DNA of 64,000 nt from Vishniacozyma victoriae (Eukaryota > Basidiomycota > Tremellomycetes > Tremellales > Bulleribasidiaceae): NCBI GenBank assembly GCA_017654735.1, contig JADPYG010000003.1, forward strand, positions 1 through 64,000, written 5' to 3'. Positions 46,047 through 57,275 of this stretch are shown here, piece by piece (position 1 is the stretch's first letter; every line of letters starts with the position of its first letter). Made by a program: the position numbers and the translations under genes. The notes beneath the pieces were generated by a model. The model saw only the letters and a program-made list of their open reading frames with translations, searched no databases and was not told the DNA's origin.

Positions 46047-46141
46047 AGTGAGTAAGGCAGATAAGGATTTGTGCAATAGTTGTTGTACATGGGGATGTCT
46101 AGTTGTATCGATGAAGTGCTTGGATCCATATTCTACTCGTT

Positions 46142-47285
46142 TTAGGCCTGAGTAGTCAGCTTGTCATTCTTCAAATGCTCTCGCGCTCTAGCGCCTCTTT
46201 CGCGCCCTCGCTATCGCTCGGGCTCGGCTCGGACCCGCTGACTCACCGACATCTTCATCTCAATCTTTCCCATAGGCTTGTACCCCTCAACCACGAAATC
46301 CTCCAATTTGAATCCATCAATATCCCCAATCTCCTCCTTCCCCCTTGCCCACTTGAGTTTAGGGAATTCCCGGGGTTCCCTCTTGAGCTGTTCCTTCAAA
46401 GGCTCGACGTGATCCTTGTATACATGCGCATCCCCCATTTGTAAGATGAATTCATGTGGTTCGGTATCGGTCATGTAGGCTATCATGTGTGTCAAGAGGG
46501 CGTAGGACGCGATATTGAATGGGACTCCAAGGCCTAGGTCGCATGATCGTTGATACATTAGGCAGGATAGTTTTGGTTTTGATCCGGGTGTGGAGGGGAG
46601 GGTTACGTAGAACTGGCAGAACATGTGGCAGGGTGGTAGAGCCATTGATGGGAGGTCTGTCGTTAGTCTGTACTCGCGCAAGGGAGTAAAGGAAGAAGAG
46701 GAGACTCGGACTCACCCTTTGGGTTCCAAGCAGACATGATAATCCTCCTATCAGTTGGATTATTTTTAATAGTATCCACGACCCTAGCCAATTGATCAAC
46801 CCCCTTCCCAGTATAATCATCTTCACAAGTTCCATAATCAGCACCAAAATGTCTCCATTGAAACCCATATACAGGCCCCAAATCTCCAACTCTTCGATGT
46901 GATAATCCAACTTTATCAAGGTACTCTCTACTTCCATTTCCTTCCCAGATATTTACACCTTTTTCAGCTAATTTTGCACCATCCGTACATCCACTGATGA
47001 ACCATAATAATTCTTCGATTACTCCTCGAGTGAATACTCGCTTTGTTGTTAATAAAGGGAGAGTGTCGTTTGCTAAGGAAAATCGGAGGGATGGGGGTGC
47101 GAATAATGCTAGGGTACCGGTTCCTGTACGGTCTGGGCGGGATTGACCTGTTTCGATGATTCGAGAGATTAAGGAGAGGTATTGGTGTTCCTCTGCAGGT
47201 CAGCTAGCGACTCCAGCACTAGAGAACAAGTAGGCATACCATGGTCAGGATTGTGGACAGTTTCGGTAGGAGTAGCATCGGACAT
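46142..47285 (-). CDS. CDC21: Thymidylate synthase
   Basis: Converts dUMP to dTMP with methylene-tetrahydrofolate. Starts [15 protein letters not shown], then [32 protein letters not shown] with the phosphate-binding RTGTGT. Further on are [44 protein letters not shown], then [13 protein letters not shown] with the catalytic cysteine in [27 protein letters not shown], and [18 protein letters not shown]. It ends IEMKMSA after a long CGCTC-rich intron; the final exon is only two codons (Ala, stop). A GTCGCGTCGCGTC repeat and two ACGCGT boxes upstream suggest MBF-type G1/S control. Confidence 0.95.
46148..46251 (-). repeat. CGCTC-rich final intron of thymidylate synthase
   Basis: Contains CTCGCTATCGCTCG (46207-46220), identical to a 14-mer in a JEN1 intron (36220-36233), plus GGCTCGGCTCGG and CTCTCGCGCTCTAGCGC. 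The core CTCGCTATCGCTC is a perfect mirror repeat. Confidence 0.55.
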
Positions 47286-47313
47286 TGTTAATGATGGTAG
47301 TTACAGTAGAAAG

Positions 47314-47375
47314 GTCGCGTCGCGTCTGAGAGTAATGTCCTTTCGACGCGTCACGTGATCCCCTTTTCGACGCGT
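47314..47375. promoter_or_regulatory. MCB cluster upstream of thymidylate synthase
   Basis: GTCGCGTCGCGTC at 47314-47326 and two TTTCGACGCGT boxes with ACGCGT at 47346-47351 and 47370-47375, all within 90 bp of the start codon. A CACGTG lies between the two ACGCGT boxes. ACGCGT is the MluI cell-cycle box; thymidylate synthase is a classic MBF target in yeast. Confidence 0.7.
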
Positions 47376-47511
47376 TTGCTTTCTTTTCTGTTGTCATGTA
47401 ATTCATTTCATCAAAAGACTACCAAAAGAGCTACATACTTGAAACTACATACAAATCATTACCAAATCCCAAGTCGCATCATTCTCAAAACCCCTAGGTC
47501 TCCTCATAGAG

Positions 47512-49921
47512 CTACAGCTCATCTCCTAAAGAGTTCAATGCGTGTACTGCCCTCTCCGCTTTATTAATTGCTGCCTGAATTTTAATCGATTCCCTCTCGT
47601 ATATCCTCTTTACTTCTTCATCTGCCAATCCACCTCCTTCTTGCCCAACACCTAACGCCTCACGTAATTCCTCATCACGTACGCATAAATCGACTTTTGG
47701 ACCGTACTTCCTTGACGCCGTCGATGTGGTCAATTTAACAAGACCGAGGACTTCAAGGTTGGACAATAAATCGCGATAATCGGATTCATGGGAAGGTGGG
47801 AATGGGGAAGTATGGTGTGAGAGGACGGTTGTGTAGGTCGTGAATAAGTTGGAGGTGTTGAGAGCTTCAGATGATTTAGAAGGGGTTCCAATCGGGGTCG
47901 TGGTCGGACATCCAGGTAATCCAGCGCGTGAACGGGCGAGGTAGACTAGGATCGAGACGAGTACCATTTTACCCTGTAATGGGACAGAACGGACTTTTTT
48001 GCCAGTAGCAGATTGAGTACCATTACCCGACCCAGCGGCCGCTTTCAATTGTTGAGTATGTGAATTGAATGCCTTGATGGTATGTGGCAGAGCGACTTTG
48101 ACGAGTACGGAGGCGGCTTTCTTTGTCCATTCGAGTTCAGCAAGCGAGACAGCCGAAGTGAGACACCCCAAACAATTTCTCAGATCACCATTGGTAGCTT
48201 CAACCTTTCTCGTCAAGAGTTCCACAGCTTTCCCATCGACCTTGACTGTTTCCGTGTCTAGTCGGTCGACGGCGGCGGCGGCGATTCGGGAAAGCATAAT
48301 CTCGCCCATTTCCATGGCGCCGTATGCTTTGAATGGTAGGACCTGGGGAACGAGATTGTCGGGTAAGGAGAGTCGGGCGCGGATAGTGAGATCAAGAGTG
48401 TTGGAGATGGCTACGAGCTTGATTGAGCGGGTGGAGGTGGATGCGAGGGGAAGGGCGAATAGTTTAGAGAGGAGGTGAGAGGTGGCGGGTGAAGCTTGGC
48501 CTGAGGGGGGTAGGAGTGAATCAATTTCGTCAAGGATGATCAACCTGGAATTAGCACGGGCCGAAAGGAGCCGCGGGGAAAAGGAACTCACAGATCACCA
48601 TTCAATCCCTCGATATGATCCACTACACCAGCTTCCGTCTTTACACATCCAAGCTCTTCCCCGAGCCTCTGCCAGATATCCCCAACTTTCAGACCCATAC
48701 ATCCGATCTCGACCATTCCCCAGCCTCGTCCCATGACTTCCCTGCCGAGAGCAGTGACTAACGCAGTCTTGCCCGTTCCAGGAGGTCCAGAGACGTACAT
48801 CCCAACCTCGCGCTCTTTGTTCCCTAGATAGGTCCTCAAAGTCTCCTTCTCACTAGCACGGCCAATGATGACTTTATCAAGCTCGTCACCTGATGAAGAG
48901 AGTCGCAAGAATGATTTTAGGTATTTGTATGGGTTACTCGAATTCGTCTCATCATCAGACGATAAAGACGATTGGACCCTGATCAATTCGATCCGCTTGG
49001 TCGTATCGTCCACAGTAGGAGATGAAGGGGGAGGGGTATACAGACCCTTGCTAAACTGTGCGCGTGTTGCTCGCTTGGTAGGAGTCTGGTCGATATCTTC
49101 TGTATCGGTATCGCCATCGCCTGCGACTGATATGACATCGAGAGGATCGACGCTGGAGGTAGCGATAGAGACAGAGTCGAATGAGCGGGTCGTGTTGGAG
49201 CATGTTGAGGGGGTGGGGGAGGTTGCACGTGATGTTATGCGTGACAAGGAAGAAGTGTGTCCGAGGGAAGGCCGTCCGCTCGCTGATTGTCAGTATTCAG
49301 TCAAAACACCCGAGAGTGGGACACACTGGAAGGAGTCTCACTCCTCAGACTGGAGACACTGCCACTCCGTCCTCTACCGCCAGACCTCGAACTAACTCTC
49401 AATCTTTTTCTAGATCCCATTTCCTCATCTTTCTTGGGAGGGATATTCTCTTTACCCTGTCCAGGCCGCCTGGGGCCAAGGGAGAAATAATCATCTTCAC
49501 CTTTCCCCCTTCCAGCACTCCCCCCACTGACGGAAGGGGATTTCATGGATGAAGGTGTCCCAAGACCTATCGAAGAAGGAGTCGATTGAGTCCGAAGGAG
49601 CATTCCCGTCCCGCCTAGAGAAGGAGTACTGGGAGATAAAGTGAATGGTGTAGCGCCATGAGAGGAATTATTGGTACGACGTGTAGAGGGAGTGAACATA
49701 AGTGAATTTGCCCTTGCGAGTCCATTAGGTCGTGGGCGTGTCGGGGGAGGTGTCATTGTCATGGTAGCTTGAACTTGTCGTCGCGTCCTGGGAACAACGG
49801 GTGTGGGAGAGGGGCTTTCGTCATTCTCGTCGTTCTCGCTGCCACTACCACTCGCGTTGGAATTGTTGGGGAGACCATTGGCGCTGGTGCCAGATCGTGT
49901 TCGTTTATGAGGTGAAGGCAT
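47512..49921 (-). CDS. CDC6: Replication licensing ATPase Cdc6 (Cdc18)
   Basis: Loads MCM2-7 on ORC-bound origins in G1. Exons 49921-49342, 49282-48592 and 48544-47512 give 767 residues. The disordered N-terminus has many SP/TP sites and basic clusters (SPHKRTRSG, TPVVPRTRRQ, SRKRLRVSSRS), suiting CDK control and nuclear import. AAA+ motifs: Walker A GPPGTGKTALV, Walker B LIILDEIDSLL, sensor 1 VAISNTLDL, and sensor 2 region GDLRNCLGCL. The C-terminal winged helix spans LSHHTSPFPPSHESDYRDLLSNLEVLGLVKLTTST. It is Cdc6 rather than Orc1, since no BAH domain is present. Two ACGCGT boxes lie upstream. Confidence 0.92.
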
Positions 49922-50559
49922 CGTCGGTAACAAAATACGTTCAAGGGAAGAAGGGGTAACAAAAGACGAGTAGTGGGTGATTCGATTTGGGGAAATGAGG
50001 AAGATGATTGAAATGAGAATATGAACGCGTAGCTAGAAGGTCATGTCGAGATATACAAAAGACGAGTGTGTGTGAGATATATAGGTAGAATGTAGAATGT
50101 AGAGTGATGAAGTGATGGGTTTGAGGATAGGTTTTGAATTCAGGACAATTACATTATGCCACACGAAATAAGCTAAGGTACATTGTTAAGGGACAAACGC
50201 GTCGAACGGGATACTATACAACGGGATTCTCGCAATATGCATGCAATGTATTCATACTGTGTGTAGAGTCAGGACGGGGTGGCACAGCTTGCATCTGGCA
50301 TCTGCCGCTCAAGCAAGAGATCTGGAATGTATGAAACAGAGGGACCGTAAAGTCGCGTCCAGGAAATTTACCCCCACCCTGGCGCCACCACCTCTTCCAC
50401 CCTGGGATACTCATTTTCTCATCTTCCGTCATGTCGTGTCTGACGTGTCGTATAGTCTGTGCCACATGTCATCAAGTTCAAATCTAGTGATACATGACTG
50501 TCTAGTCGAATTATAGATCTCTACAGCAGTGCGTCTCCTACGAAGCACGTTTCCATGAA
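49922..50559. other. CDC6 upstream region
   Basis: 638 bp between the CDC6 start and the 3' end of the ArfGAP gene. It contains ACGCGT at 50025-50030 and 50197-50202. ORFs at 50134-50334 and 50241-50516 have no support. Confidence 0.55.
50025..50202. promoter_or_regulatory. Two MCB boxes upstream of CDC6
   Basis: ACGCGT at 50025-50030 (104 bp from the ATG) and 50197-50202. The second is embedded in AAACGCGTCGAA, the reverse complement of TTCGACGCGTTT found upstream of thymidylate synthase. Confidence 0.6.
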
Positions 50560-53500
50560 TTAGAACGCCCGGCCTACTCCATCCTTGACCGCCCAGATGA
50601 ATTTCCCTCTATCCTCTTGACTAAGCCATCGTCCCTCGACGTACTTGGCTTGAATGTATCCGGATATATTACTGTTGTCAGCACGCGTCTGCATGATCAT
50701 TCAGGCGGAGGAGAGTTGGAGCGACTGGAGGCGCAGGTTCAAGGGAGACGAGGGAAGAGAACAGCAGGAAGAGCAGAGAAGAGAGGAGGAGGAACAGTGA
50801 GACAATAACCGAAGAAGAGACTCACTCGTCGGTTGGCACAACATCAACCGGTTTCAATCTCTCCCAAATCTCATTCCCTCTGACATTCCCCCATTTATAA
50901 GCTAGCTCAATACTCTCAGGCGACCAGTGATCGAGGTTAATACCACGCGGTTTGGAAATATGTGTACCCAATCCACGGTGGAGTCCACAACATCGTATAC
51001 AGAGAAATATAACCATTGGCATTCCGCGTAGATCTATCATTAGCTCCTCTCCAAATTAAGGTAGTAGGGAAAGAAGGGGGAACGTACTGAGAGAGGCCCA
51101 CTGAGACGCTTTTGTAGGTTTCTTGCAATCTGCACATTTCGAATTTGAAGGATTATCCGCAAGTTCCCTCAATACCTTCATTGTCATTTCCGGTTTTCGA
51201 TCGTCTGCTGATCTACTCCTCGACATTTCCGTCCCTTCAACCTCTAGATTGCGTACACCTTCACTCTGTACCCTCCTAGCTAAGGATGTGGATCGTGGTG
51301 AATCCCCTAGACCCAATCCGGCCATTTCCAGTACCCGCTTTTCAATGACTGTATCCTGTGTACTATCCTCTGCGTCGTATCCCCATTCTCTAATACTTTT
51401 GGAAGGCGATAAACCGACGCTAGGCGTTGTAGCAGGCGGCGTGACTCGTCCGGATCTGTCGTAGGAACTGGTCGAACTGATGGGCGGACGAGGAAGGTCA
51501 AAACTGGCTGAATTCCTGTATGCTCCATTCATGACATTTTGAAATTTCTCTCCGCCCTGCTTTAATACATTCTTAAAGCTGGTTTTCCTGACTCGTCTCT
51601 CTTTATCCGTCATGGAATGGTTCCTTCCTAGAGGCGGCATTGATCTTCGATTGTTGAGAGCCGGGGTGGAGGGGGACCCAAGTCCGAGTCTGGGCTGGGC
51701 ATGGTCGTCTAGTGTTCCTGATTGGGTACGAAGTCGGGACGCGTCGAACTGACGGACGGACGATGTTCCGTTGATGCATGATTCGATTGCATTTGCTATT
51801 GCGTATAACCACATCTGACATTAGCGTATTCTACATGAGGGCCTACCTTGAGATCATGTTCAGAGGTGGCTTGGTAGAGTCGTCTGCCCTCTTTGGCGGA
51901 TATCACTTCAAACACTGTCATCAGCTCTGTCTGAGTTTGTATGCGTACCAAAGCGCCGCTCTGTATCCCTGCCTTCACGAACACTTGCAAAGCGTAGATC
52001 GATTGCAGCCTGGCATTCAAATTGCGTCGTATCGATTCCTCCATACTCGTAAATCTTGGAATGGTCAAGTACAACCCACGCCACTATCATCAGCCACGAT
52101 TCCTATACGCTAAACTCACTCTCCCACTTGGCTTTGGGATTTGATTTCCCTAAACCCTCCCATATCCCCGGAGTCCATAATACACCCTCATTCTTTCTCC
52201 CCACCTGCCCCCTTACCTCATCCTCATCTCCGACTCCACTGAACCCTCCCACTCCTGCGAATATCTCCGTCCGTTCTCCCATGTCGTCAATCTGGATCGA
52301 ATGGCGTGTAGCAAGTGGTGGTCGTGGCACGGGATTGGATTCGATGATCGAATGTTCCGGGACAGATTCTGTGCGAGGTCTCGGCATACCCTTGGTGATT
52401 GGTTGGCCGTAATCGAAACTTGTCCTTGAGCCTCTATCCCCCGCCCCCAACGCTAGACTGGCAGACGAATTGGACGACGACAATAGATCCCTCAGCTTGC
52501 CCCCGACAGATCGGTGGATCTTGTGCATCTTTTTGGATTTCTTGGACTCGATACCCGAGGATGATACGGGTCCAGTCCAGCCCGAGGGAGTCGGCGAAGG
52601 ATCCATATTCCAAGATCCATCCATCTCTGCCTGTCTCCTCTGCACCTCGCTTTCGAGGATATGTTGTTGTGCATTCCGTAGTCCCCATGAGTGGAGTAGA
52701 TCCGCTCGCATCGTAGCCATTTGCGCTAAAGATTCGCCTAGTGTCGCTTTGAGGGTAGACGCGGGCTGGTGGGGCCTCGAAAGGAGTCGGACAGGGGTAT
52801 CGAGTCCTTCCGGACGCGGCGTGTTGTCGGGGGAAGAGAGTCGGCGCTCGATCATATCGGGAAGTAATGTACCAGCCCATGAATGTAGACTGACCAGAAG
52901 GTCGAGGCAGATGAGTGAACTTGGTGGGACGGCGTATAAGAGGGCAGAATGGTGTTGGTAGGACATGAGGTCCATTTGGGCCGTCTTTGCAAGTTGGGCA
53001 CGGTCGGTGGAGGAGGGTTGGGAGTTGGTGAGGTTCGATGAGCTCGAGAGCTGGGACGTAGACTGAGATGCGGCCATCGAGCTTGAACTAGGGGCGAGGT
53101 AGGCTCCGGTCTGGGTGTAGTAGCCCTGTTGTGTTTTCTACCATCAGCCCCTCGTGTCTTCGCACAGCTTGATCAATCCTGAAGAACAAACCTCGTATCT
53201 TGCGGTAGCGCCACCACCGGCTAGTCCCCGCCTCTTGAGCTCGCTCCTGACATTATCAACTCCTTGAGCAACCATCACTTCTAGATCCTCCTTTTCCCGT
53301 TTCCTCTTTTCCCTCTTGACCCCTCTGACACCCACATCCGCATCCCAGATCCCATCCTTCAGTCCATACCCATGTCCCATCCAGGTCGATAGCTCCCCCA
53401 ATGATCCAAGCAACTCATCTTCCGCTCTATCCAACTGTTCATAAATCCCGGAAACGACAGCTAGATTCGCAAGAACCGTTTTGGTAAGTCGTTTCAAGGT

Positions 53501-53836
53501 GACTGTTTGTGATTCCAATTGCTTCAATGTAGTCCTGTGTATTATAGAGTCGGGAGAAGGGCGTATGGGAATTCGTTCTCGTGAAGGGAGGTGGGGGACT
53601 TTGAAGCTTGGTCCTGCGGGGTATTGGATTGAACTAGCCGGTCGAGTATTTGAGGAAGATTCCAATTCATCCGATTCAAATACTGAAGGAACGGGCGAAG
53701 ATGCGTTCGAGTAGATTGATCTTCGACTTCCTTCTCGGTGACCATTCACCAGGTCAACACCTAGGGTATCCATCCCGAGAGAGAGGGGAGATGGGTATCG
53801 AGGAACAGGTAATATCGGAGGTTGATTCGTAGTCAT
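50560..53836 (-). CDS. BAR-like/PH/ArfGAP-domain GTPase-activating protein
   Basis: Arf-GAP that stimulates GTP hydrolysis on Arf proteins at membranes. Starts MTTNQPPILPVPRYPSPLSL. A helical N-terminal region (LKQLESQTVTLKRLTKTVLANLAVVSGIYEQLDRAEDELLGSLGEL, then DLMSYQHHSALLYAVPPSSL) looks like a BAR domain. The PH domain reads WVVLDHSKIYEYGG...AIDLRFASVRE, VFEVISAKEGRRLYQATSEHDLKMWLYAIANAIE. The ArfGAP zinc finger has CADC...FLCIRCCGLHRGLGTHISKPRGINLDHWSPE, with the CX2CX16CX2C layout and catalytic Arg in HRGLG. It ends QAKYVEGRWLSQEDRGKFIWAVKDGVGRAF. Order and Ser-rich linkers fit fungal ACAP-type proteins (S. pombe Cnt5, yeast Age1). About ten introns. Confidence 0.87.
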
Positions 53837-54094
53837 TTGACGGGGTTTGACAAGAAATGAAAGTGAAGTCGAAATGAGAGAATTAGATTCGATCACCCAT
53901 CCTGTCCTGTGTTGTGTATTTGGGTAATCCGAAACAGTAGAATAGAGTACACAAGACTGAAGTACAAATATAAGTTGTTTGCAAACAAACTCTTTAACTT
54001 AGACGAGACGAAACGCGGGGTCATATTGTACAATTGGGGCACCATAAGAAACGACACCGCCACACCATCTGGTGACGATGTACTCGTACTCTAC

Positions 54095-54452
54095 ATGCCC
54101 AATCTCGACACTGGCCATCCCAAACAGCTAATAGCAATACGATCGTAAGATGGCTGAGAACAATGATGGACATATGATGCGGCGGAATTGGCATGGATGA
54201 AATACGGGCAGCAGAAGCGGTTGGCTAATGAGGCGGGGATTACGAACCACACCACAACATACTCCTCAGCCATACCGCAACGCCCTCACTCGCCTCACAG
54301 CGAGATCCACATCGCCAATCTCGTCATGGAATGAGCGAGTGCGACATATCCCTTCTCATAGTCTCCCTTGGTATCCTTTCAATGGAGAGGGACGAAACAT
54401 GTTCGATATTGGGTCTCCTTTTAGAGGTGTTCTCGGGGACGATAACTCATAA
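54095..54452 (+). CDS. Possible small basic Ser/Pro protein (head of the orphan cluster)
   Basis: Candidate two-exon gene: exon 1 54095-54144 (MPNLDTGHPKQLIAIR), intron 54145-54232 with a GTAAGA donor and GGCTAATGAG acceptor, exon 2 54233-54452. The frame is maintained across the junction and gives 89 residues, ending RNMFDIGSPFRGVLGDDNS. Composition (basic, Ser/Pro/Thr, several Trp) resembles the genes downstream. It has no domain and only weak support. Confidence 0.3.
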
Positions 54453-54598
54453 TCCACGCTTCCCCTCACTTATCGCTGACTATCTCTCTATCTGACGACT
54501 TCCATCGAATTGACGATTGCTCCTACTACATACGACGCACAACGAACCTCTCAATCGCCGTACGACCCGACGATACCATTATCACCAATCCATCAATC

Positions 54599-55589
54599 AT
54601 GCCGCCTTCCATTGATTCAGACGAGTACGCCACAGTCATTCACAGGCCCATCATCTCCCGTACCACCTCATCTGCTACTTTCCAGACTGCGCCGAGTGTC
54701 AATGAAAGCTTCCACTCTCTCAACCACGACGATGGTTCAGCTGGGTCGAAATCGCTGGTCTTACCGGATGATAGCGGATCTGTTACTCCGAGGCAATCTC
54801 CGCGCCTCTCTACCCGAAGCAGGAGTCTTGACAATCTGTGAGTACCCATCTGGTGTCTAGTGTAGAGTGCTGATGAGAAGCTCCAATGTACTTAATGGTT
54901 TACCTCAAGACAACACTGCTCTTATAATGAATCGCGCTCGAGGGGTTCAAAGACGGGGAGAATCCGACGGCGCCTGGTTCGGCTGGAACGCACGCGAGTC
55001 CCGCTCTGCTCCTATCGCACGCGTCCGATCAGTGTCCCTGACGACGACGCAACACCACGAGGCGTCACCTCTCGTTCGAAGCTCACTCGATGAAAAGATC
55101 GGATCCGAGTCCTCTGAAACTAGCCACGAGTTCAAGGTTGCAAAAGCCGTCAAAGTAACGCAGTCTGAAACAGCCTCGCAGGTGACTATAGCACGTCACA
55201 ATCCATCGAGTACCTCTCAGCTCAACACACGTGCTTCGTCTGTGCGGGCTAGTGTCACTGGAACAGCGCTCGACGGACCGACAGGCTCGTCAAGACACTC
55301 AATGACATCAACGACGAAGTCGTCAATGCCAGGTGGCGCCATTTCAATGCAGAACTTCAAGAAGAAATGGTGGCACCGAAGCCAGGTGGGGACGGACCAA
55401 CAGTCTCAGAGTGGGGACTCGGTTAAGAGCGGATATTCAGTACAGAGCGGGAAGAGCAAGGCTTCGGCATGGCTCGGGCGTGTCAAGCGATTCGGAAGAA
55501 TGGGTAATATTCGGGACAGGTCGGTCAGAAGGACGACTGCGATGGACGACTTCATCAAATCAGGACATGAAATGTATGAGGGAGCTTAA
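54599..55589 (+). CDS. Ser/Arg/Trp-rich orphan protein A
   Basis: Exons 54599-54837 and 54881-55589 encode 315 residues. No family recognised. The N-terminus is MPPSIDSDEYATVIHRPIISRT. Ser and Thr dominate, with scattered basic clusters. Potential sequence blocks are GAWFGWNARESRSAP, SMQNFKKKWWHRSQ, a Gln/Ser/Gly run (QQSQSGDSVKSGYSVQSGKS), WLGRVKRFGRMGNIRDRSVRR and the end HEMYEGA. No signal peptide, membrane segment or zinc motif. The FGWN block recurs in gene C and the YEG ending in gene B. Probably intrinsically disordered, with basic segments that could bind acidic lipids or nucleic acid; this is inference. Confidence 0.65.
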
Positions 55590-55918
55590 TGGTACGGAAT
55601 ATTGGAATGGAGTATTTGGATCTGAGTACGCATCTTTTGTACAAGCGCTGCATGAATATGTTGTGCTGAGTTTACATGGGTCGGGGCTACGATGTTTTGC
55701 CTGACACTGCGCAATCGCTCTTTGCTCCCCGAGCTGCAAAATTGCTGCTTGAGTACTAGATCCCTTGTTCTCTTGTTTTCAAACCGAGTACATGACGCAG
55801 ACGTATCCCTTGATGGGTATCTGAGGGCTGCTGTTTAAAGATACAGTCACTCCACTTTCCTTCTTACTATCACTTACACATCCATCATACCTCTCGACAT
55901 CTTGACCTCGAGCTGAAC
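55590..55918. other. Intergenic region between orphan genes A and B
   Basis: 329 bp, no gene supported. A TTTAAAGATA sequence lies about 85 bp upstream of gene B. Confidence 0.5.
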
Positions 55919-56912
55919 ATGTCTTCTCCGCTTCGATACCGAGACTCTCTGCACGACTCCGACTCGTCGTCACTCACAGGCTCGACCCGATCCACCGACT
56001 ACACCAATGTTTACACTGACTCTGAAGCAAGTGAGACAGAGTCTGGCATTTCGTCAAATTCGTCGAATTCGTCGCAGTGTTCGTTGATTCCAGGGCGAGG
56101 CAATGATTACTACACGAGGCAGGACCTCGAAAATCAGACACGAATGGTCTCGGCTGGCTTCCACCCAGCGGGCTGGGCCCTCCGTGAATGGCTCGTCACG
56201 GAGACGGTCGACAACGGCAGGGGGTAAGTATGATGGTTCAGGTGGTGCTGATGCCAGAGGCCCGGTTGTCAAGCAATGGGTGGAGCTCTATAGTCCGAGC
56301 ACTACGGATGTGATCAGCGACAATTACACCTCCTGGGATTTCCTCGAAAGGCTCGGACCGGCTGATTCATCCTCCCTTGCTTCGTCTGATGACCGCACTA
56401 CACGGTCTGCAACTATTTCCGATACATCGCGGGGCCCGTGGAGCATTGCAAGTGTCGAACGGAAACCAATATCAAGAACAGCAAGTTCCTATCAACTCCC
56501 ATTCGACGCACTATCTTCTCTAGCTTCGTCTAACCGCAACGCCTCCAACTCATCACTTACGTACGAGGACTCGAACACTCCATCGCCTGGCCCGCGAGAC
56601 ATCACCAGTGTCATCCGTAAACCAGTCCCGGAAGCAGCGCGACAAAAGCGCCTCAGTTTTGCTCGAGACACTACCGCCTTAGAGCCATCCCATTCGAAGA
56701 GTACAAACGGGACTGTCCGGTGGAAACCTTCTCGAAGCACCAATTTTGCTTCTTGGGTAGTCGGTCGCGGTAGACAGCTCAGGAGAATACCTCCATACCG
56801 ACAACAACCTCCCACAGCGTACACCTTGGGGTTCACGACACCTGAGCAAGGAGAGCATCTGCGGGCAGGCACGTTGCGGAGAAAGAAGATAGAATGCTAT
56901 GAGGGTACCTGA
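55919..56912 (+). CDS. Ser/Arg/Trp-rich orphan protein B
   Basis: Exons 55919-56223 and 56258-56912 encode 319 residues; the intron ends GTGCTGATGCCAG. The N-terminus is very Ser/Asp-rich ([35 protein letters not shown]). A more ordered block follows, [25 protein letters not shown], then [31 protein letters not shown]. The C-terminal third is basic ([35 protein letters not shown]) and ends [13 protein letters not shown]. No known domain. The C-terminal RR...YEG pattern resembles gene A. Confidence 0.65.
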
Positions 56913-57275
56913 GACCTGGAAAGTATCCACAGAGAAGGACGCTGGGCCTGGAGAAGGTAGATACAGAGGATTACCAACGGCTGGGAGCTGCGACTGAGGG
57001 ACGACTGGATGGACGGAAGGATGGATGATTGAAAGGATGGAATATGGAACTACATGGCGAGATCCTTTTGCGGCCCACCCCTGGCAACCATTCATGAGCA
57101 CGACACAAAACGCGCAAGATATCTGAGTGTACCTTTCACTTTGCCCTGGCTGTGGAGTAAGACGAGCCTTCGAGTCGATATGGTATTTCACAAGCCTAGC
57201 TAACTCTCACATATACCACCGACTTACCCTGATCAAAGCCTCTCACACACTCAGCTCGCCCGAACCTCTTCCAGC
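56913..57275. other. Intergenic region between orphan genes B and C
   Basis: 363 bp. It contains GGA/TGGA-rich sequence at 57000-57045 (several GGATGGA units). No gene supported. Confidence 0.5.

Noticed and set aside
47346..47375. Possibility that the ACGCGT pair forms a replication origin or restriction relic
   Set aside because: Position just upstream of thymidylate synthase fits MCB control better; no origin signature can be judged from sequence in this group.
54190..54300. B-box-like GGTTCGTAATCC on the minus strand
   Set aside because: No matching A-box or foldable arms nearby.
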